Positions 25,285 to 37,683 are shown, counted from the stretch's first letter. The stretch: 64,000 bases of DNA from Pestalotiopsis fici W106-1 (GCF_000516985.1 NW_006917100.1:2345490-2409489); one strand, 5' to 3'. Made by a program: numbers and translations. The notes: a model not told the origin generated them from the letters alone.

Positions 25285-26941
25285 TTCAGTTTGCTGTCGC
25301 CATGAGGGCGACTTTCAGTCACACAACACATAACCACCAACACCCGCGAACCGCAAAATGTACATTTTATACTTTGAACGATTACCATTCATGGAAGTGG
25401 GGGGCCGGTGAAACCTGCCCCAGATTGGTTGGAAACCACCACACGATTATACGAGAACGGCTTGATGCGGTTTGATTGGCAGGAGTATACAGCTGGGAAA
25501 TCTGAAGGGTCACGGGATATTCATATCATCTTCTCATCGCATACGGCGTTTTCGGAGTTACAAGGATCTGGCATGGAAAGGTGCAAGCCAGTTTGGCCCC
25601 TTTTGTTTGGTCCATCTGTAGCATAGCATTTCTAGACATGCTCAAAAGCTATTTAGTGTACAACACTGCTTGAAGGAAAGACGAGCAGCCAAGGCCTGGC
25701 AGCCTGGCTCGGGGATTCGGATATCGGAATGAGTGGCAGATGGCATTTGGACAGTGCTTGCTGATGACAAGCACACACAATGCAAAGTCTCATGCATGCA
25801 CTCTTGAGCAATCAGTTTTCTTGTCAATCCTCAAAGACCATGTCCAAATTGATTATCCTAGTTGAATCTAGCCAAAATAAGCTGCATAATGACCCCTCTG
25901 CCGCACAACATACTCATATACAACCTTTCGATTCTTATCAGTTTCAATTATTATCGAGGTGTTGTGCCTGGACAATTCGATATGTTACGTAGAAGTTCTC
26001 CGTACTCGGATACACTGGTATATCCTGATTCGCGCGCTGCAGGTACGTCTCTCCCAAAACACACTCCACGATATACCTGTTTCGTTTCTGTGCTGTCAAG
26101 AAATAACGGGACATAATGTTCAAGATAATGTAAAGTAGTAATGTATTGTCTGCATAGACGAGTACCTGCTCCATATCCCGTTATCAAATACCGAGGACGG
26201 GGATCTACGCAAATATTAGGCTATCTTGGCTACGACGTCTTTGTAGGACAGTGACAGTCACCCGTGGACTGAGCTGCTCAGGCGCCTGTTCGCCTCCAAA
26301 TCGATTTCTAAATTCCCTGCAGCCATCTGTTTGTTTTTGCGAAAGATGTCATCAGACACTTAATCTCGCCTGTGACCCGTTCCGACTTCTCTCAAGGTAA
26401 ATAACCTGCTCAAACCCTCTTGTATGTCAAGGTCTGGGATAGTAACCCCGTGTACACACGCCGACAACGCCTCATAAATGCCAGCCAACTTTTGTTTTGT
26501 TTTATTTTGTTCGTTTTTTAAACACCTGAGATCCTGAGCGTCTCAAAATCGGACGCAAGTCGATAATTTGAACCGAAATGAGGGTATCAGAACTGGGAAA
26601 AGCAATAAGGCCTGATCATTGCAGTCAAGCCGTGCAACAAATTGTTGAAAGGGATCAAGTCTGTAAGTAATAATAATGGACCGAGTAACACAAACTTACC
26701 AGCAGAGCTAACGGAGAGATCTGCTATCTGCTTTTTTCTTCTTCTCCTGCGTGTTAGTCAATTTCCTGAAATTCGAAAAGGCGTTGGATGTTGGGTCGAG
26801 TCGAGATTCTAGTGCTCCAAAGTCTCGAAGTTAGCGAACCTCAGAGTTGTATCTGAAGGGGCCGAGAAAGGTTCGTTGCGCATAGCAAAGGATGGATGTA
26901 ATAAAGAATGGTGGCGGAAAGTCGGGATACCATCACGGTGA
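25285..26941. other. Intergenic region, 1.7 kb
   Basis: This lies between the convergent 3' ends of the NIPA gene and the DUF2420 gene. It is AT-rich, with T/A homopolymers near 26490-26520. No gene, tRNA or repeat could be supported. Confidence 0.5.
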
Positions 26942-29684
26942 TCAAGATCGCTGACGCTTGACATCTGGGGCTATGTTAGCAACTAGTCTCGAGAGGGGCG
27001 TTGGGCTCTTCATACCTTTCCGACCATCTGTGATGGCGGCCGCATCGGATCCGGAACGCGTTCGCTTTCCAGGCGTCGTGGACACTTGTTCAGACGGATT
27101 GGAAGTAGCTGGCAGCTCGGTTCGCGCGTCTTCATTTTCGGATTCCCACGTGATCTCCTCGTCCAAGGGGACCATTAACTTTGCCGGGGAGAGTGGTAAC
27201 GGCAATTCCGTGTTGTTGGCGTCGCCTCTGCCATCATCCAAGTCGTTCTCATCGTAGTCTATTTCATCATTCAGATTTCCGTCGAGAGTGGCAGTAGCAC
27301 TAGTGCTTTCCGAAGGGGGTGCTCGGTTTTGATCGACCGTGGCGGCATCAGTAACATCGCCAACTTCTGTCAGAACTTCTGGCGCGTTCAAGCTTGCCTC
27401 CACTGGGGCAAGACTGGGTTCATTAGTAGAATTGTTTGGAACATCTTGATAGCGACAACTGTTAGCCTCGGACATTACTTGCATAGACTGTATTGTGGTT
27501 TCGGAGTGGTTGCCTCCACTGAATGCATCTTGCAATCCAGCGCTCGCGCTGTGGGTGCCACCAACCCGTATAAAACAGTTGGTTTGCCCGTGGCGATTGG
27601 TGCTGGAAAAGGTAAAAATGTCCTCGACTCGCTGGAGCCAACATGTGTCGCATTGGCAATCGAGAGTGCCGATGCAATACATGGGAATGGACGGGCTCGA
27701 GTAAAAGGGGGAATTACCCTGTTGAGACGGTGACAAATCAAGGTTGTCATAGTCAACCACGTCATCGGCGTCATTGTCTGCTGAGCCCTCTTTGGGCTCC
27801 TCTAGGTCCTCCTCTTGTTGTGCCGATGCCTGAGTCTCTTCGGACTCGGCTATATACGTCTCCTGCTCCGTCTCCTGTTCGGTCTCTAGCGTGCCTGCAT
27901 GGTCCTGGGCAAAGGAATCATCTTCAGACTGCTCGTCGTGGTCGTAGAGCTCTTCTTCGGCGTACTCAGGAGTCGTGGCATGGTTTTCGGAATGTTCGGG
28001 GGTGTCATCTTGCTCTTGCTCAGGAGACGCCTCCCGATACACCGCCACATCGGTCAAGCTCCTACCAGAAGCTGCTTGGAATTGCAGTGCTATGAGACGT
28101 TGCAAGCAATTTGGTCTTACCATAAGATACATGTAGAGTTCAGGAGCATCCAACGTTTCTTCGGTGGCATCATTTTGCACAAGTGAATCGTAGAGCGATA
28201 CGATGTTTCCAAAAGTGTGTGCGTCAAGTATTTGACTGGCCATGGTCTGTTAGATTTGTTAGCTATTGCTCTCAGCTCGGCCAAAGGGAGTTACTAACCT
28301 CGCCAAATTCGAGCCCAAGGCCGTCAACATGCAAGACGAGCTCATCAAGAGGGGAAACCTCTTCAGAGATAACATTGCGGATTTCTGAAAGGAAGTCGCC
28401 TAGCGACAACTCTAAGGCTGACAAGTCCTTGAAGAAGTATTCACTTGGATCATCATCGGTTTCATTGGCAAAAAGCCGGTAATCAGTCTCACCATAGCGC
28501 ACGACCATGGTATGGCGACTAGCAACCTCCTTCATATCTTGCGATATGCCCTCAGAGGCAGCTTCGACTCCATCCTCGTCATTATGGGGTACTGGAGAGT
28601 CAGCTGGGTTCTGCGGCGAGGGAGTGTGTGTGCCCGCGAGCTTGGATTCCTGATCATCCAGATTTTCAGCGTCATCATACGACTTGTCTTCGAGCTGGTT
28701 CTCATCAGTGTGATAGTCATCATCATCCCCAGGAGCTTCATCGTAGGCATCCGCTGGTCTGGATACCTGGGTGTCCTTGGGTTCACTCGACACACGATCA
28801 AGATTCGTGGTGGCTTCTAGGCCCTCCTCCGGGATATTTCTGTCTGCTTCGTCATGGCCATAACCAATTTCCTCTTCAGCATCCTCAGAATTATCATGAT
28901 GCTGCTCATCCTCTGCTGCTTGTGGCTCTGGCGCTGCCTCTGTTTGCAGTATCTCGGTGTTGTTATCAATGCCGACGGATTGCTTATCCCCAGACTCGCC
29001 ATTCGATTCAATCACTGGAGGAGACTGTGCTCTCGATTCAAGTACCTCGACGGTAGGACCAGTAGCAGGCTCCTCAGCAGTATGCTCTGGCGCAGTGCTC
29101 TCGTCGGTGTCTTCAAAGTCTTGCTCTGCAATGCCATCTGCATCGGCATCCATTGCAGCTGCAGCCTCGTCATTGGCTACTGCCTCGGTGACCTCATAGT
29201 GCTCTACGCCAGATATCGCGTCATGGGGTGCAGTCTCGGATGTCGAAAGTTGAGCCTGGGTCGAAATTCCATCGTTGTCGACAACAGTGGCGATAGTTTC
29301 GACACCCGTCTGAAATTCGAGAGCATCGTTGTCGCGAATCTCCTCGGCAAATATTTCGTCCTCCTGAATGCCACTGACGTCGGCTTCTTGCCAGGAGTAT
29401 ACATCAGCATCGCCGATAGGTATCTCATAGTCATTTGCGGCTGCCGCGGTTTCGTTATAACTCATATCGTCGACATCAATCATGCCATAGGAAGCATCGT
29501 CATTTTCTGCCATCAGCTCATCCCGATTATCCGAGTTGAAATGCTGGAAATCCTCGGTGTGATTGAAATCGCCAAGCTCAAGATCCTCATCTTGTTGTGC
29601 GGCAAACTCGACATCGATATCAATGTCTTCGGTAAGGGTGTGGAAGCCTAGATCCGTGCTGATCTCCATCTCTTCACTCGCCAT
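26942..29684 (-). CDS. DUF2420-family acidic protein of unknown function
   Basis: Two exons, 28299-29684 and 26942-28246 (896 aa), are joined by a 52-nt phase-0 intron (GTTAGT...TAACAG). Left unspliced, the two halves look like separate genes. The splice brings LGLEFGE next to MASQILDAHTFGNIVSLYDSL, which rebuilds one conserved region. The N-terminal about 390 residues are very acidic and low-complexity. The conserved core at about 400-520 includes HTMVVRYGETDYRLFA, DDPSEYFFKD, LDELVLHVDGLGLEFG and LYMYLMVRPNCLQRL. The C-terminal part is again acidic, with one short Cys pattern (CIGTLDCQCDTCW) and a basic end (KRQRS). The family is fungal and uncharacterised. Its composition suggests a nuclear scaffold or regulator, but that is a guess. 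Confidence 0.85.
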
Positions 29685-30326
29685 CTTGCAGAAAGCCGTG
29701 GTGTGTAGGTCGGAGGAGAAATTCTGTGAACGCCTGGAAGATTTTGAAGAAACCTTGATAGTTTAATACTAGAGAGGGCCGGCGGCCAATCTTAACACTT
29801 CTGTTATCGAGTAGAACCCGAAAGAAGAACGCCAGGCGTTGCGGTGCCCTCTAGTAGACAGTGCCGCAATGGATCTTTGCTGCTAAGGAATCTGCAGGCT
29901 GCTGGGCTGCTTCGTGCTATATCATCTATGATGTTTCTGTGATGGGTTTGTGTCTACGTGAAGTATTTCTGAAGACACGGCACATGGGTGGCGAGCGAGG
30001 TTGATCAACGAGTGCGCGCCATAGAGACGATAAATCTTGTAGAAAGCTTGGATAGTTCCGTTCTGCGGCTCTTGCACTTTGCGAACAGCTTTGAATCGAA
30101 GTCTGGACGAAAGGATTTTCCCGTGTCGCGTTGGAAGTTATCCGAGTAATCTGACTGGTGATGTTGGGCGCAAAAATAGGCTGCTGCTCACAACGCTGGA
30201 ACCTTGCGGCAAAAGGTGCTTCTGCAGCGACTGGGAAGTCGTAGCCTGAAAAGACTACGTAGTTAGAATGGGAACAAAGAAAGAACTCAGTATCCTCGCA
30301 CTAATGCAGTGGAAGCCTAGCACCTC

Positions 30327-30365
30327 GATGATGATGATGATGAAGAAGAAGAAGAAGAAGAAGAA
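30327..30365. repeat. (GAT)5(GAA)8 microsatellite
   Basis: Five GAT units are followed directly by eight GAA units. More GAAGAA-rich sequence follows to about 30400. It lies in non-coding sequence; any reading frame through it is Met/Lys-rich and unsupported. Confidence 0.9.
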
Positions 30366-30723
30366 GGACGAAGACGGCTTCAAAGAAGAAGAAAAAAAAG
30401 AAGTTGCCAGGTGGGTAATGGGTGAGAGCTCCGTGGACCGTGGTACACACACAATGCGCTCACACTTTTGGAGACGCGGGCCACTGTGCTTCATTCCAGA
30501 ACGCGGTGGGCATAAGATTCCTAGTGGGTTTAATTAGACCAGGTACAACTGTTCCAGGCGTCTGTCCCCTGCTTGTAGAGGTACCGGTCTTGCGATGGAT
30601 AAATCTCGGTGAGGTCCTGGTGCAGCTCGAATGCCCAGCTCCTAGAAAGCGGCGATTCGATACGTTCAACAACATTAGGTACTCCGTGCTGTCATTAGGC
30701 CCCTTTCCCAGCAGCTGAAGCTC

Positions 30724-30757
30724 TAACAACTGTGACCATCAATGGTCACAGTTGTTA
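30724..30757. repeat. Perfect 34-bp palindrome
   Basis: Arms of 16 bp (TAACAACTGTGACCAT and its exact complement) are separated by CA. The sequence is single-copy in this window as far as I can see. It could form a hairpin in RNA or a cruciform, or be a two-fold binding site or a fused pair of terminal inverted repeats. Confidence 0.9.
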
Positions 30758-31154
30758 AAGCCCCAAGGCCCCGCTCGGTACTTTCATAGGTTCTTTACAC
30801 TAGTGTACAGAGCGCACTCAGTGCACACAACACAACTGGACATGTGTTCGTGTGGCTGAGACTCCAGGCACAGCACATTAATAGGTAGCAGGCTAGTGGA
30901 TACGCCCATTGATGGGTGCCACAATTACACAAGCAACTTGAGGTGCAGCCACGTCTGATCCCACCACTGACTGTGGACATTTGGCCTTGCTACGGTATCG
31001 CTTAGGGTGAATTGGCTTGATCCCACCCCCGAAAGCTACCTACATACATTGCACTTGCGCAGGTCGTGAACAACTCCTGAACGGCCCAACCTCGCCTCCG
31101 GAGATTGATAAATCTTCATACATTTCCCAATCGGTTCAGGTTCCTGAATTCAAA

Positions 31155-32874
31155 ATGGTGAGTTCCGGTCGAAAGCCAGCTGCACGCGTCGGCCACTGAC
31201 ATGGCATCACCAGGTTGTCCTCGCTGCCTCCATCTGCTCTCGCGGCGGTAAAGCTGTCCTCTCGAGGCAGTTCCGCGAGATGCCCAGATCGCGAATCGAA
31301 GCTTTGCTGGCATCTTTCCCCAAGCTTGCCGACAGCGGTACGCAGCACACCACTGTTGAGCAAGATAACGTCCGCTTCGTCTACCAACCCCTTGACGAGC
31401 TCTACATGGTCCTCATCACAAATCGCCAGTCCAATATCCTGCAGGACATCGACTCCCTGCATCTATTTGCTCAGGTTGTGACCAGCACATGCAAGAGCCT
31501 GGACGAAAGAGAAATTCTCAAGAATGCATACGAATTGCTCAGTGCCTTTGACGAGCTGGTCACTCTGGGCTACCGGGAAAACCTCACAATCAGCCAAATC
31601 AAGACCTTCCTCGAGATGGAGTCCCACGAAGAGCGCATCCAGGAGATTATTGCAAGAGTATGTCTGGTATACACGCCATGTCCAACCCAAGTAACTAACA
31701 CATCCACAGAACAAGGAGTTGGAGGCCACAGAGGAGCGCAAGCGCAAGGCGAAGCAACTGGAGATGCAGCGCAAGGAGTCGGCAAGAAGCGGTCGTGCTG
31801 GCGTACCCCGAACACCAGTCTACCCAACCTATACCCCTCCGACTCGACCTACCCCAACCGATACGTACGACAGTTATGAAGCCGAGAAGAACAAGACCAC
31901 TCTCAAGACTACTACCATGAAGGGCAAGGGTATGCAGCTTGGAAAGAAGTCCAAGACAACCGACATGTTTGAGCGCGTACGCGGAGATATGGGCACCGAA
32001 GTCGACGAGTCTCCTCTGGTCCCTGTTGCATCTCCTGCACCCGTCGCTGAACCTGCGGCACCACGCGCATCTACGACGCTGGATCGCGATGCCATTCATG
32101 TTACCGTCAACGAATCCATATCGGCCAAGCTTTCGAAGGAGGGATCTGTCAACTCTCTCTCGGTCAGCGGTGACTTGACCCTTCGCGTCTCAGACCCAAG
32201 CTTGACCAAGATCAAGATGGCTCTCTCGGCCACTCCATCGCATGGTGTACAATTCCGAACACACCCCAACGTCGACAAGGCGGCTTTCAACGGCTCCAAG
32301 GTAATCCAGATGAGCAATGCCTCACGTGGATTCCCCGTGAACAATGCTGTTGGCGTTCTCCGCTGGAGGGCCTCGCCCAAGGTCGACGACCCCACAGCCG
32401 TTCCTATCCAGTTCACCGTCTGGGTGAACAAGGGATCTGACGGCAACTATGGTCTTACTGTTGAATATGAGCTTTCTGGTGGCCAGGAGCTTAGGGACGT
32501 CAGTGTTACGATTCCCTACTCCACCAGCGAGCCCTCAGTCTCGAGCTTTGATGCACAGTATGAGGTGTCGGGCGACAGCTTAGAATGGACAATCGGCACA
32601 ATTACCCCAGATGAGCCAAATGGCTCCTTTGAGTTCGAGGCACAAGCAGACGGCGAAGAGGAGTTCTTCCCCATGCAAGTGCGCTTTTCCAAGACGACCC
32701 CATTCATCGATGTTGATGTAAGTATCTTCATATTCGCGTCTGCATATTATGCTCGACAATCAAGTTGCTAACGAAAGTCATTAGGTCCTGTCTGTTGCAT
32801 TGCTAGAGGAAAATGAGGAAGTGACCTTCTCCAAGGACATCAAGTCTGTGGCGGACTCATATGTGGTTGAGTAA
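31155..32874 (+). CDS. Coatomer delta subunit (delta-COP, archain)
   Basis: Four exons: 31155-31157 (just the ATG), 31214-31657, 31710-32717 and 32785-32874 (514 aa, normal length). The first intron, GTGAGT...CACCAG, falls right after the start codon. It is needed because MVVLAASICSRGGKAVLSRQF is the conserved beginning. Residues 1-140 form the longin-type domain. A Lys/Glu-rich linker (about 150-175) follows, then the conserved GKKSKTTDMFERVRGDM box at about 228-243. The C-terminal mu-homology domain starts at about 275 and includes TKIKMALSATPSHGVQFRTHPNVDK and GVLRWRASPKVDD. Delta-COP is a subunit of COPI, which coats vesicles for Golgi-to-ER retrieval and reads C-terminal retrieval signals. 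All diagnostic blocks are present. Confidence 0.97.
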
Positions 32875-33407
32875 GGGAAAAGCCTGGTATAATAGAGAGA
32901 TGCAACATTTCAGCGAATAGAGCAATGCAGAGGGGGGGGGGGTCAACCAAAAGCTCGTGATTTATAGGCTTTGGGAATTGACTTTTGATGGCGATCATTA
33001 CATGTAACTTCCTTTGAAGGATACAATGAAAAACGAGTTCACGATGCCAAGTGTTGAAGAAACTCATGATTTTTCCATGCCTCATCCAAAATGCTGGAAT
33101 TTAAATGAGTATCTGTGTTAATTTGATAAAGTTCTGGTGGAAGAAGACAGGGAGCAAGGTACGCACTTGTCATGATTGCTGCTAGCCGTGGGTGCCTGTT
33201 AGGTACCTAGTTGATTCCACACCCTCGTGGTTGCACTGTGCTTCTTGATGCGGCACCCATTAAAAAAAGTCGCGTCAGTCGCGTTTCCAACTTCCAATCC
33301 CCAGTGCTGGGCAGAGCCACCAGCATTTCACAACTACGAGCTCGAAAGATTTTGACTTGCATATTCTGGCATTGGGAGGAAGATGCTTTCCACCTTTATT
33401 CCATTCA
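32875..33407. other. Intergenic region between delta-COP and APC4
   Basis: Tandem genes, 533 nt apart. A run of 11 G at 32932-32942 lies in the likely 3' region of delta-COP. Nothing else is called. Confidence 0.5.
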
Positions 33408-36089
33408 ATGTCGACAATCAAAATGGCTGAGCCAGTAGTAACAGCAGCAGCACTTGAGCCATTGAGCGAAACGAGGCTAGATCCAAAGCCCCACGGCGAG
33501 CTTCTCACTTATAATCCGAGCATTGAGCTCTTTGCCCGAGCCGCTGGCCCCAGAACACTCGAGATATGGCGTTCAAACGGACAGTCGGTCGTCAAGGCCA
33601 GTCAGAAAGGCGACAAGCAGACAGTTGAAGCTCTCAGATGGAAGACGGACGGTAACGCATCCTGCGCACTGTGCAATGTAGCCCTTATACTCACTGCCTG
33701 TCCATAGGTGAATTCTTGGCCGTCGGTTGGAGCGATGGCGTCGTGCGCCTAATGGGCTTGGAGAATAGCAAGGCCGTCCACTTGATCTCCGTATGCCAAT
33801 CCGGCGAGGCAAAGATTACCTGCATCGGCTGGACTAGAAATCGTACTGGGAAAAGGGCTGCTGTGACTGCAAAGCCTGGCACGTCTTGGGAAAAACTCTC
33901 TCTCGAGGGCTTGAGTCTCGGCGAAAAGAATAACAAACAGGACCTGCCACGTGAACTCACCTTCCTAGAGGTCGAGACTGCGCTGCCAAAACTCAGCCCT
34001 TTGCCCGCAACTGGAGGCTCTGGGTACGTCAAAACCTGTCCAGGGTGGAAATGTGTGCTGACAGGTGGGCAGGGACGACATGTATGTCTTCACCACGAGA
34101 TCATCTCTGGAATTTCTTTTTCGCCCCTTCTCCCCCGAGACGGCCGATCTCGTGGACGTCATGCTGGTTGGAACTGATGACGAAGCCATACACCTGAGCA
34201 TCTACGACTCCTTCGTCATTGGCAAATTCCAGTATACCATCCCTGCCGCGGAAATGCCAGAACCCCTAGACGCAGTGCCCTCCTTGAAATTGACACACCA
34301 TGCATCGCATCAAGATCTCACAACACATTCGTTGTTGTTACAACCCTCTACAGGAGAGGAGAAGAATCAAATATATCTCGTGCCAATGGATCTGACCTTC
34401 ATCCACTCCACGCTGGAAAACCTGTCTCTCCTGGCGTCAAAGACAACCACATTGCAAAAGCTCATCAGATACGTAAGGCAAGTGCAGATCCACATGATGG
34501 CCGACTGGCAGTCAACACGGGAATTGCCCCATAGATTCCTCGACAGTATTAACGACACATTGAAAGAAACTGGAAAGTACGGACAGATGGATGTTGGACA
34601 GGCCATGTACCATACGGTCGTAACGGGACATACGTTCCCAGAAGTCAAGGAATGGCTTGTCGATCAATTAGCGGAACGTGTAAGTGGAACAGCATCAAGA
34701 CCATGTCACGCGTGCAACCCTCTGACCATCGTTGTTCTAGGGGCATAAACGGTGGGACAAGGCCGTTGTCTCTGGCCTCGAGAGCGTTCGAAATCTAGTT
34801 CACGAGAACTTCCTTCCTGCCCTGGAACGCATTGCCACCATCTTGAGTCGTCTTTTGGGTATAGCTCGATTTCATGATTCCAAAGATGAGATTGGTTTTA
34901 CCGGTATTCAAATCACCAAGGTCATGGACATGGTCTCATCTCTCATGCTTGTCGGGAACAAGATCCTATTAGCTGTCATGGAAGAGCTCGAACTATTTCG
35001 AGCCTTTTCTACCTGGATTCGCTACGAGATTGACCGTTTAGCATCCTCAACAGTATCAGACGAGCTGACCGAGAAAGAGGCCACCATGGAGCATGGCAGA
35101 ATCCTCACATACATACAGCAGTTCATGCCTGCAAGTCCGCTCAGGTTTTATCTTAGCAAAGTGACAACTGAAGATGCAGCTCGAGAGTCTGCAAATGCCG
35201 AGGGCATCACACCCTTGTTTGATATAGTAGACAAGCATATCAAAAAGCAAGAGGAAGGAAAACAACAACAAACAACAATCACGCAGATTGAATATATTGA
35301 GGGTCTCCTCGGCAGACACGCCGACGTTGTTTTCCAAGGAATTGCAACTGCCGGAAAACGCAGCGTGCGTTTCGGCCAGCTCCAGCACATCAAGCTGGAA
35401 CATGATATAGCCAAGCTTGATATTCAGATGCGCAGTGTTGCAGAAGTCGTAAGTCGTCGCTTCCCAGTGGACATTAGGTTTGTGCGACTAACCCGGCCAG
35501 AACCACAATGCAGAAACCTACATAGCCTTGACGGAACAAGAACGAGAGAATAGCGGTAAGTCGTCTGTCATCTCATCGTTGCGGCTCCTATTAATACCTG
35601 ACAGTACATGTGTTCCGGGCCCAAACGATGATCATTAATGGCATCAGTGGTGGGGTCATGACGCAGCACTCACATTTGCAACTTGGCGGCAGCACGGTCA
35701 TTGATGTCAAGTTTCTCAACGAGGAGTCACTACTCGTACTTTTAGCACTCGCAGGTTAGTCACTTGTGCCTCTATCCGACCAAATTAGATACTAATCAAG
35801 TCATGCAGAAAACGACATTCGCATCATCAAAGTACCCCATACATCAGTTAACCTTGGCTATCATGTATATGACCCGTGGGTTCCCGCGGAGCCGCATGTG
35901 CTCAACACGGAACAGGTCGTCAGTGTCTTCCCCAACGCAAAGGTGCCTCTTGAGAGTGGCTTCATGCCTGGACAGATGGAAGTTCGGGAAGCCAGTTCTC
36001 AACGAGGACAAATTCCAGCTCGAGTCGCGCTCCTGGGCAAGGATGGGCAGACGTACAAAGTCTTTTCCCTACCCAGACACATTTTATAG
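33408..36089 (+). CDS. APC4: Anaphase-promoting complex subunit 4 (APC4)
   Basis: Seven exons: 33408-33651, 33708-34023, 34073-34679, 34741-35448, 35501-35555, 35605-35754 and 35809-36089 (786 aa). All joins preserve the frame. For intron 2, an AG at 34063-34064 would break the frame and the AG at 34071-34072 keeps it. The N-terminus is the Apc4 WD40-type region (CPxx-less opening, VEALRWKTDGEFLAVGWSDGVVRLMG, then KITCIGWTRN). The middle is the Apc4 long domain (RWDKAVVSGLESVRNLVHENFLPALERI, FHDSKDEIGF, VMEELELFRAFSTWIRYEID). APC4 is a scaffold subunit of the APC/C ubiquitin ligase, which triggers the metaphase-anaphase step and mitotic exit. The start could also be the in-frame Met five codons later. 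Confidence 0.93.
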
Positions 36090-36477
36090 AACACGGCCAT
36101 CCATGTACAACTGCATCCATGATTCGTTCCTAGCCAGTAGTATTGGGTTATAGCTAGGACAATGTGGACTATTAGTTGAGGTCAATCCTAGAAGACATAT
36201 ATTGCTAAGCAATTGGTTCAAATCAACTTGGTTAATGTATTGCTAGAGCCATGTCAAGTCCTTGGCAACGTCAAGAGTTTCAATTTTCATATCCTGCTTT
36301 CCTAAATGCTAAATTTTATGAGACGAGTATTTCCCTAAAGAGCAATACGAGGTTTTCGGAGCCCCCTATGATTGGCTTCTCGCTTCTTCGAGAACTATGC
36401 AATAGATATGTTTCGTTCTCATGATGCAATAAAGCAAGGCACAAATGTTCCCATCACTGAGGTTCTGGCAGAGGTCC
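36090..36477. other. Convergent 3' regions
   Basis: A 388-nt gap between the ends of APC4 (+) and the membrane-protein gene (-). Nothing to call. Confidence 0.5.
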
Positions 36478-37080
36478 TTATGCCAAGCTGATTTGACCCC
36501 TCTTCTTCAAGTACCGACGGTGATACCAAATACCCAAGGCCTCGAACCCCTGCACCGCGGCAAGGACGTACTCGAAAATGGCCAGAGTCAACCAGATGTT
36601 CACGATCCAGGCGTGGATATAGACCTCGCGGCCCTGGAAACACTCGTACGGGGACCCGCACTCGACCGACAGGCCGCGGGCGAGGGCCTGGAACACGACG
36701 AGGAGGGTAGCGAGCACGGCGTCGAGGCCAGCAAAGACGAGCTTCCCAGCCAACGGGGCCATGACGCCGTCGCCGCCGTCGCCGGACTCGCCGTAAGACA
36801 AGATGGGGCGGCCGCGCACCGTGACGGAGACGGGAAACGGCAGACCGTCGGCAAAGCGCTGCAGATATGGGTGGACGGCGGCGGCGGCCACGGCGACCAC
36901 GTTCCAGCCCACGGCGGCCCAGGACGCGGCAAACGACGCCGTTACTTGGCCGTGGTGCCCGTCGCCGAAGCGCGGTCCAATGTAGGCGTGTGCATCGATG
37001 AGCGAGGCCACGCCAAAGAAGATTAAAATGGTGCGTACGATTTGCGTGAGGAGGAGACGAGGGGCCAGTTCTTGTGCCAT
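36478..37080 (-). CDS. Putative four-helix membrane protein, unknown function
   Basis: A single exon of 200 aa. The first true ATG gives MAQELAPRLLLTQIVRTILIFF; an upstream TTG extension is not needed. Four hydrophobic segments are visible at about 8-30, 44-68, 105-128 and 155-178. The loop between helices 3 and 4 has a Cys pair (ECGSPYEC), which may form a disulfide in the lumen or outside. The C-terminus is short and basic (YHRRYLKKRG). This topology resembles MARVEL-like fungal membrane proteins, but I cannot assign a family. The coding sequence is much richer in G+C than its neighbours, especially between 36600 and 37000. The opposite strand is also open there (193 codons), an artefact of that composition. 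Confidence 0.72.
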   Translation of the reverse strand: MAQELAPRLLLTQIVRTILIFFGVASLIDAHAYIGPRFGDGHHGQVTASFAASWAAVGWNVVAVAAAAVHPYLQRFADGLPFPVSVTVRGRPILSYGESGDGGDGVMAPLAGKLVFAGLDAVLATLLVVFQALARGLSVECGSPYECFQGREVYIHAWIVNIWLTLAIFEYVLAAVQGFEALGIWYHRRYLKKRGQISLA

Positions 37081-37683
37081 CTTGTTCAGAGCGCTTGGTT
37101 CGGGCAATCACAGAGGGAAGGGAAATAATCTGTGTGTGGACTGTGTGAAATAATCTTGGAATCCTTCTTGGGAGTTGGAAGAATTATTCGTTGCCCACTG
37201 CAACAACAGAACCTACGAGCGCACAAGAGAAGCAAATTTTACAACACTCTGCTCTTGATAAATGTCGTCTTTACAATATGGGAGTTGATATATAAGTAGA
37301 AAGTGGAGAGCCGTGAAACGTATGATCGTGCCGTATGACGTTGCGTTGGAGATAGATCCTGGTTTTTTTGGCCGCTGCCTGGATGTCTTGCATAAACGAC
37401 CCACACAAGACAGGAGGTATTGTTCCGTAAATATTTCTGATTATAATCTTTCCTTTGTTTTTGATCTTCTTCATGTCTTGGTCTTTAAACACATGTATCA
37501 ACTTATCACTAGTATAACATAACCGAATAAAGTGGCTGTTTGCAAGTTTGATGAATTGCTACCTCGGAGGAAAATCATGACAGAATCCTTCTGTTCTAGG
37601 CACGGATGATGTATTGTCGAAAGCCGCTGAAAGATCTATCGCTTGCTATAATGAACACGCTCAAAGCCACAGTTATTTCAGCA
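37081..37683. other. Intergenic region, 0.6 kb
   Basis: Between two minus-strand genes: the membrane-protein promoter and the 3' region of the acyl-CoA synthetase gene. AT-rich, no gene. Confidence 0.5.

Larger units (their letters stand above)
29685..31154. other. Divergent upstream region with microsatellite and palindrome
   Basis: About 1.5 kb between the DUF2420 and delta-COP starts. It holds a GAT/GAA trinucleotide tract (30327-30365) and a perfect 34-bp palindrome (30724-30757). No gene is seen. Confidence 0.5.

Noticed and set aside
28854..29651. 265-codon plus-strand hydrophobic frame
   Set aside because: Antisense of the acidic DUF2420 N-terminus; hydrophobic only because Asp/Glu codons read as Val/Leu/Ile on the other strand.
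36445..37026. 193-codon plus-strand frame
   Set aside because: Antisense to the membrane-protein gene in GC-rich sequence; no start context or motif.
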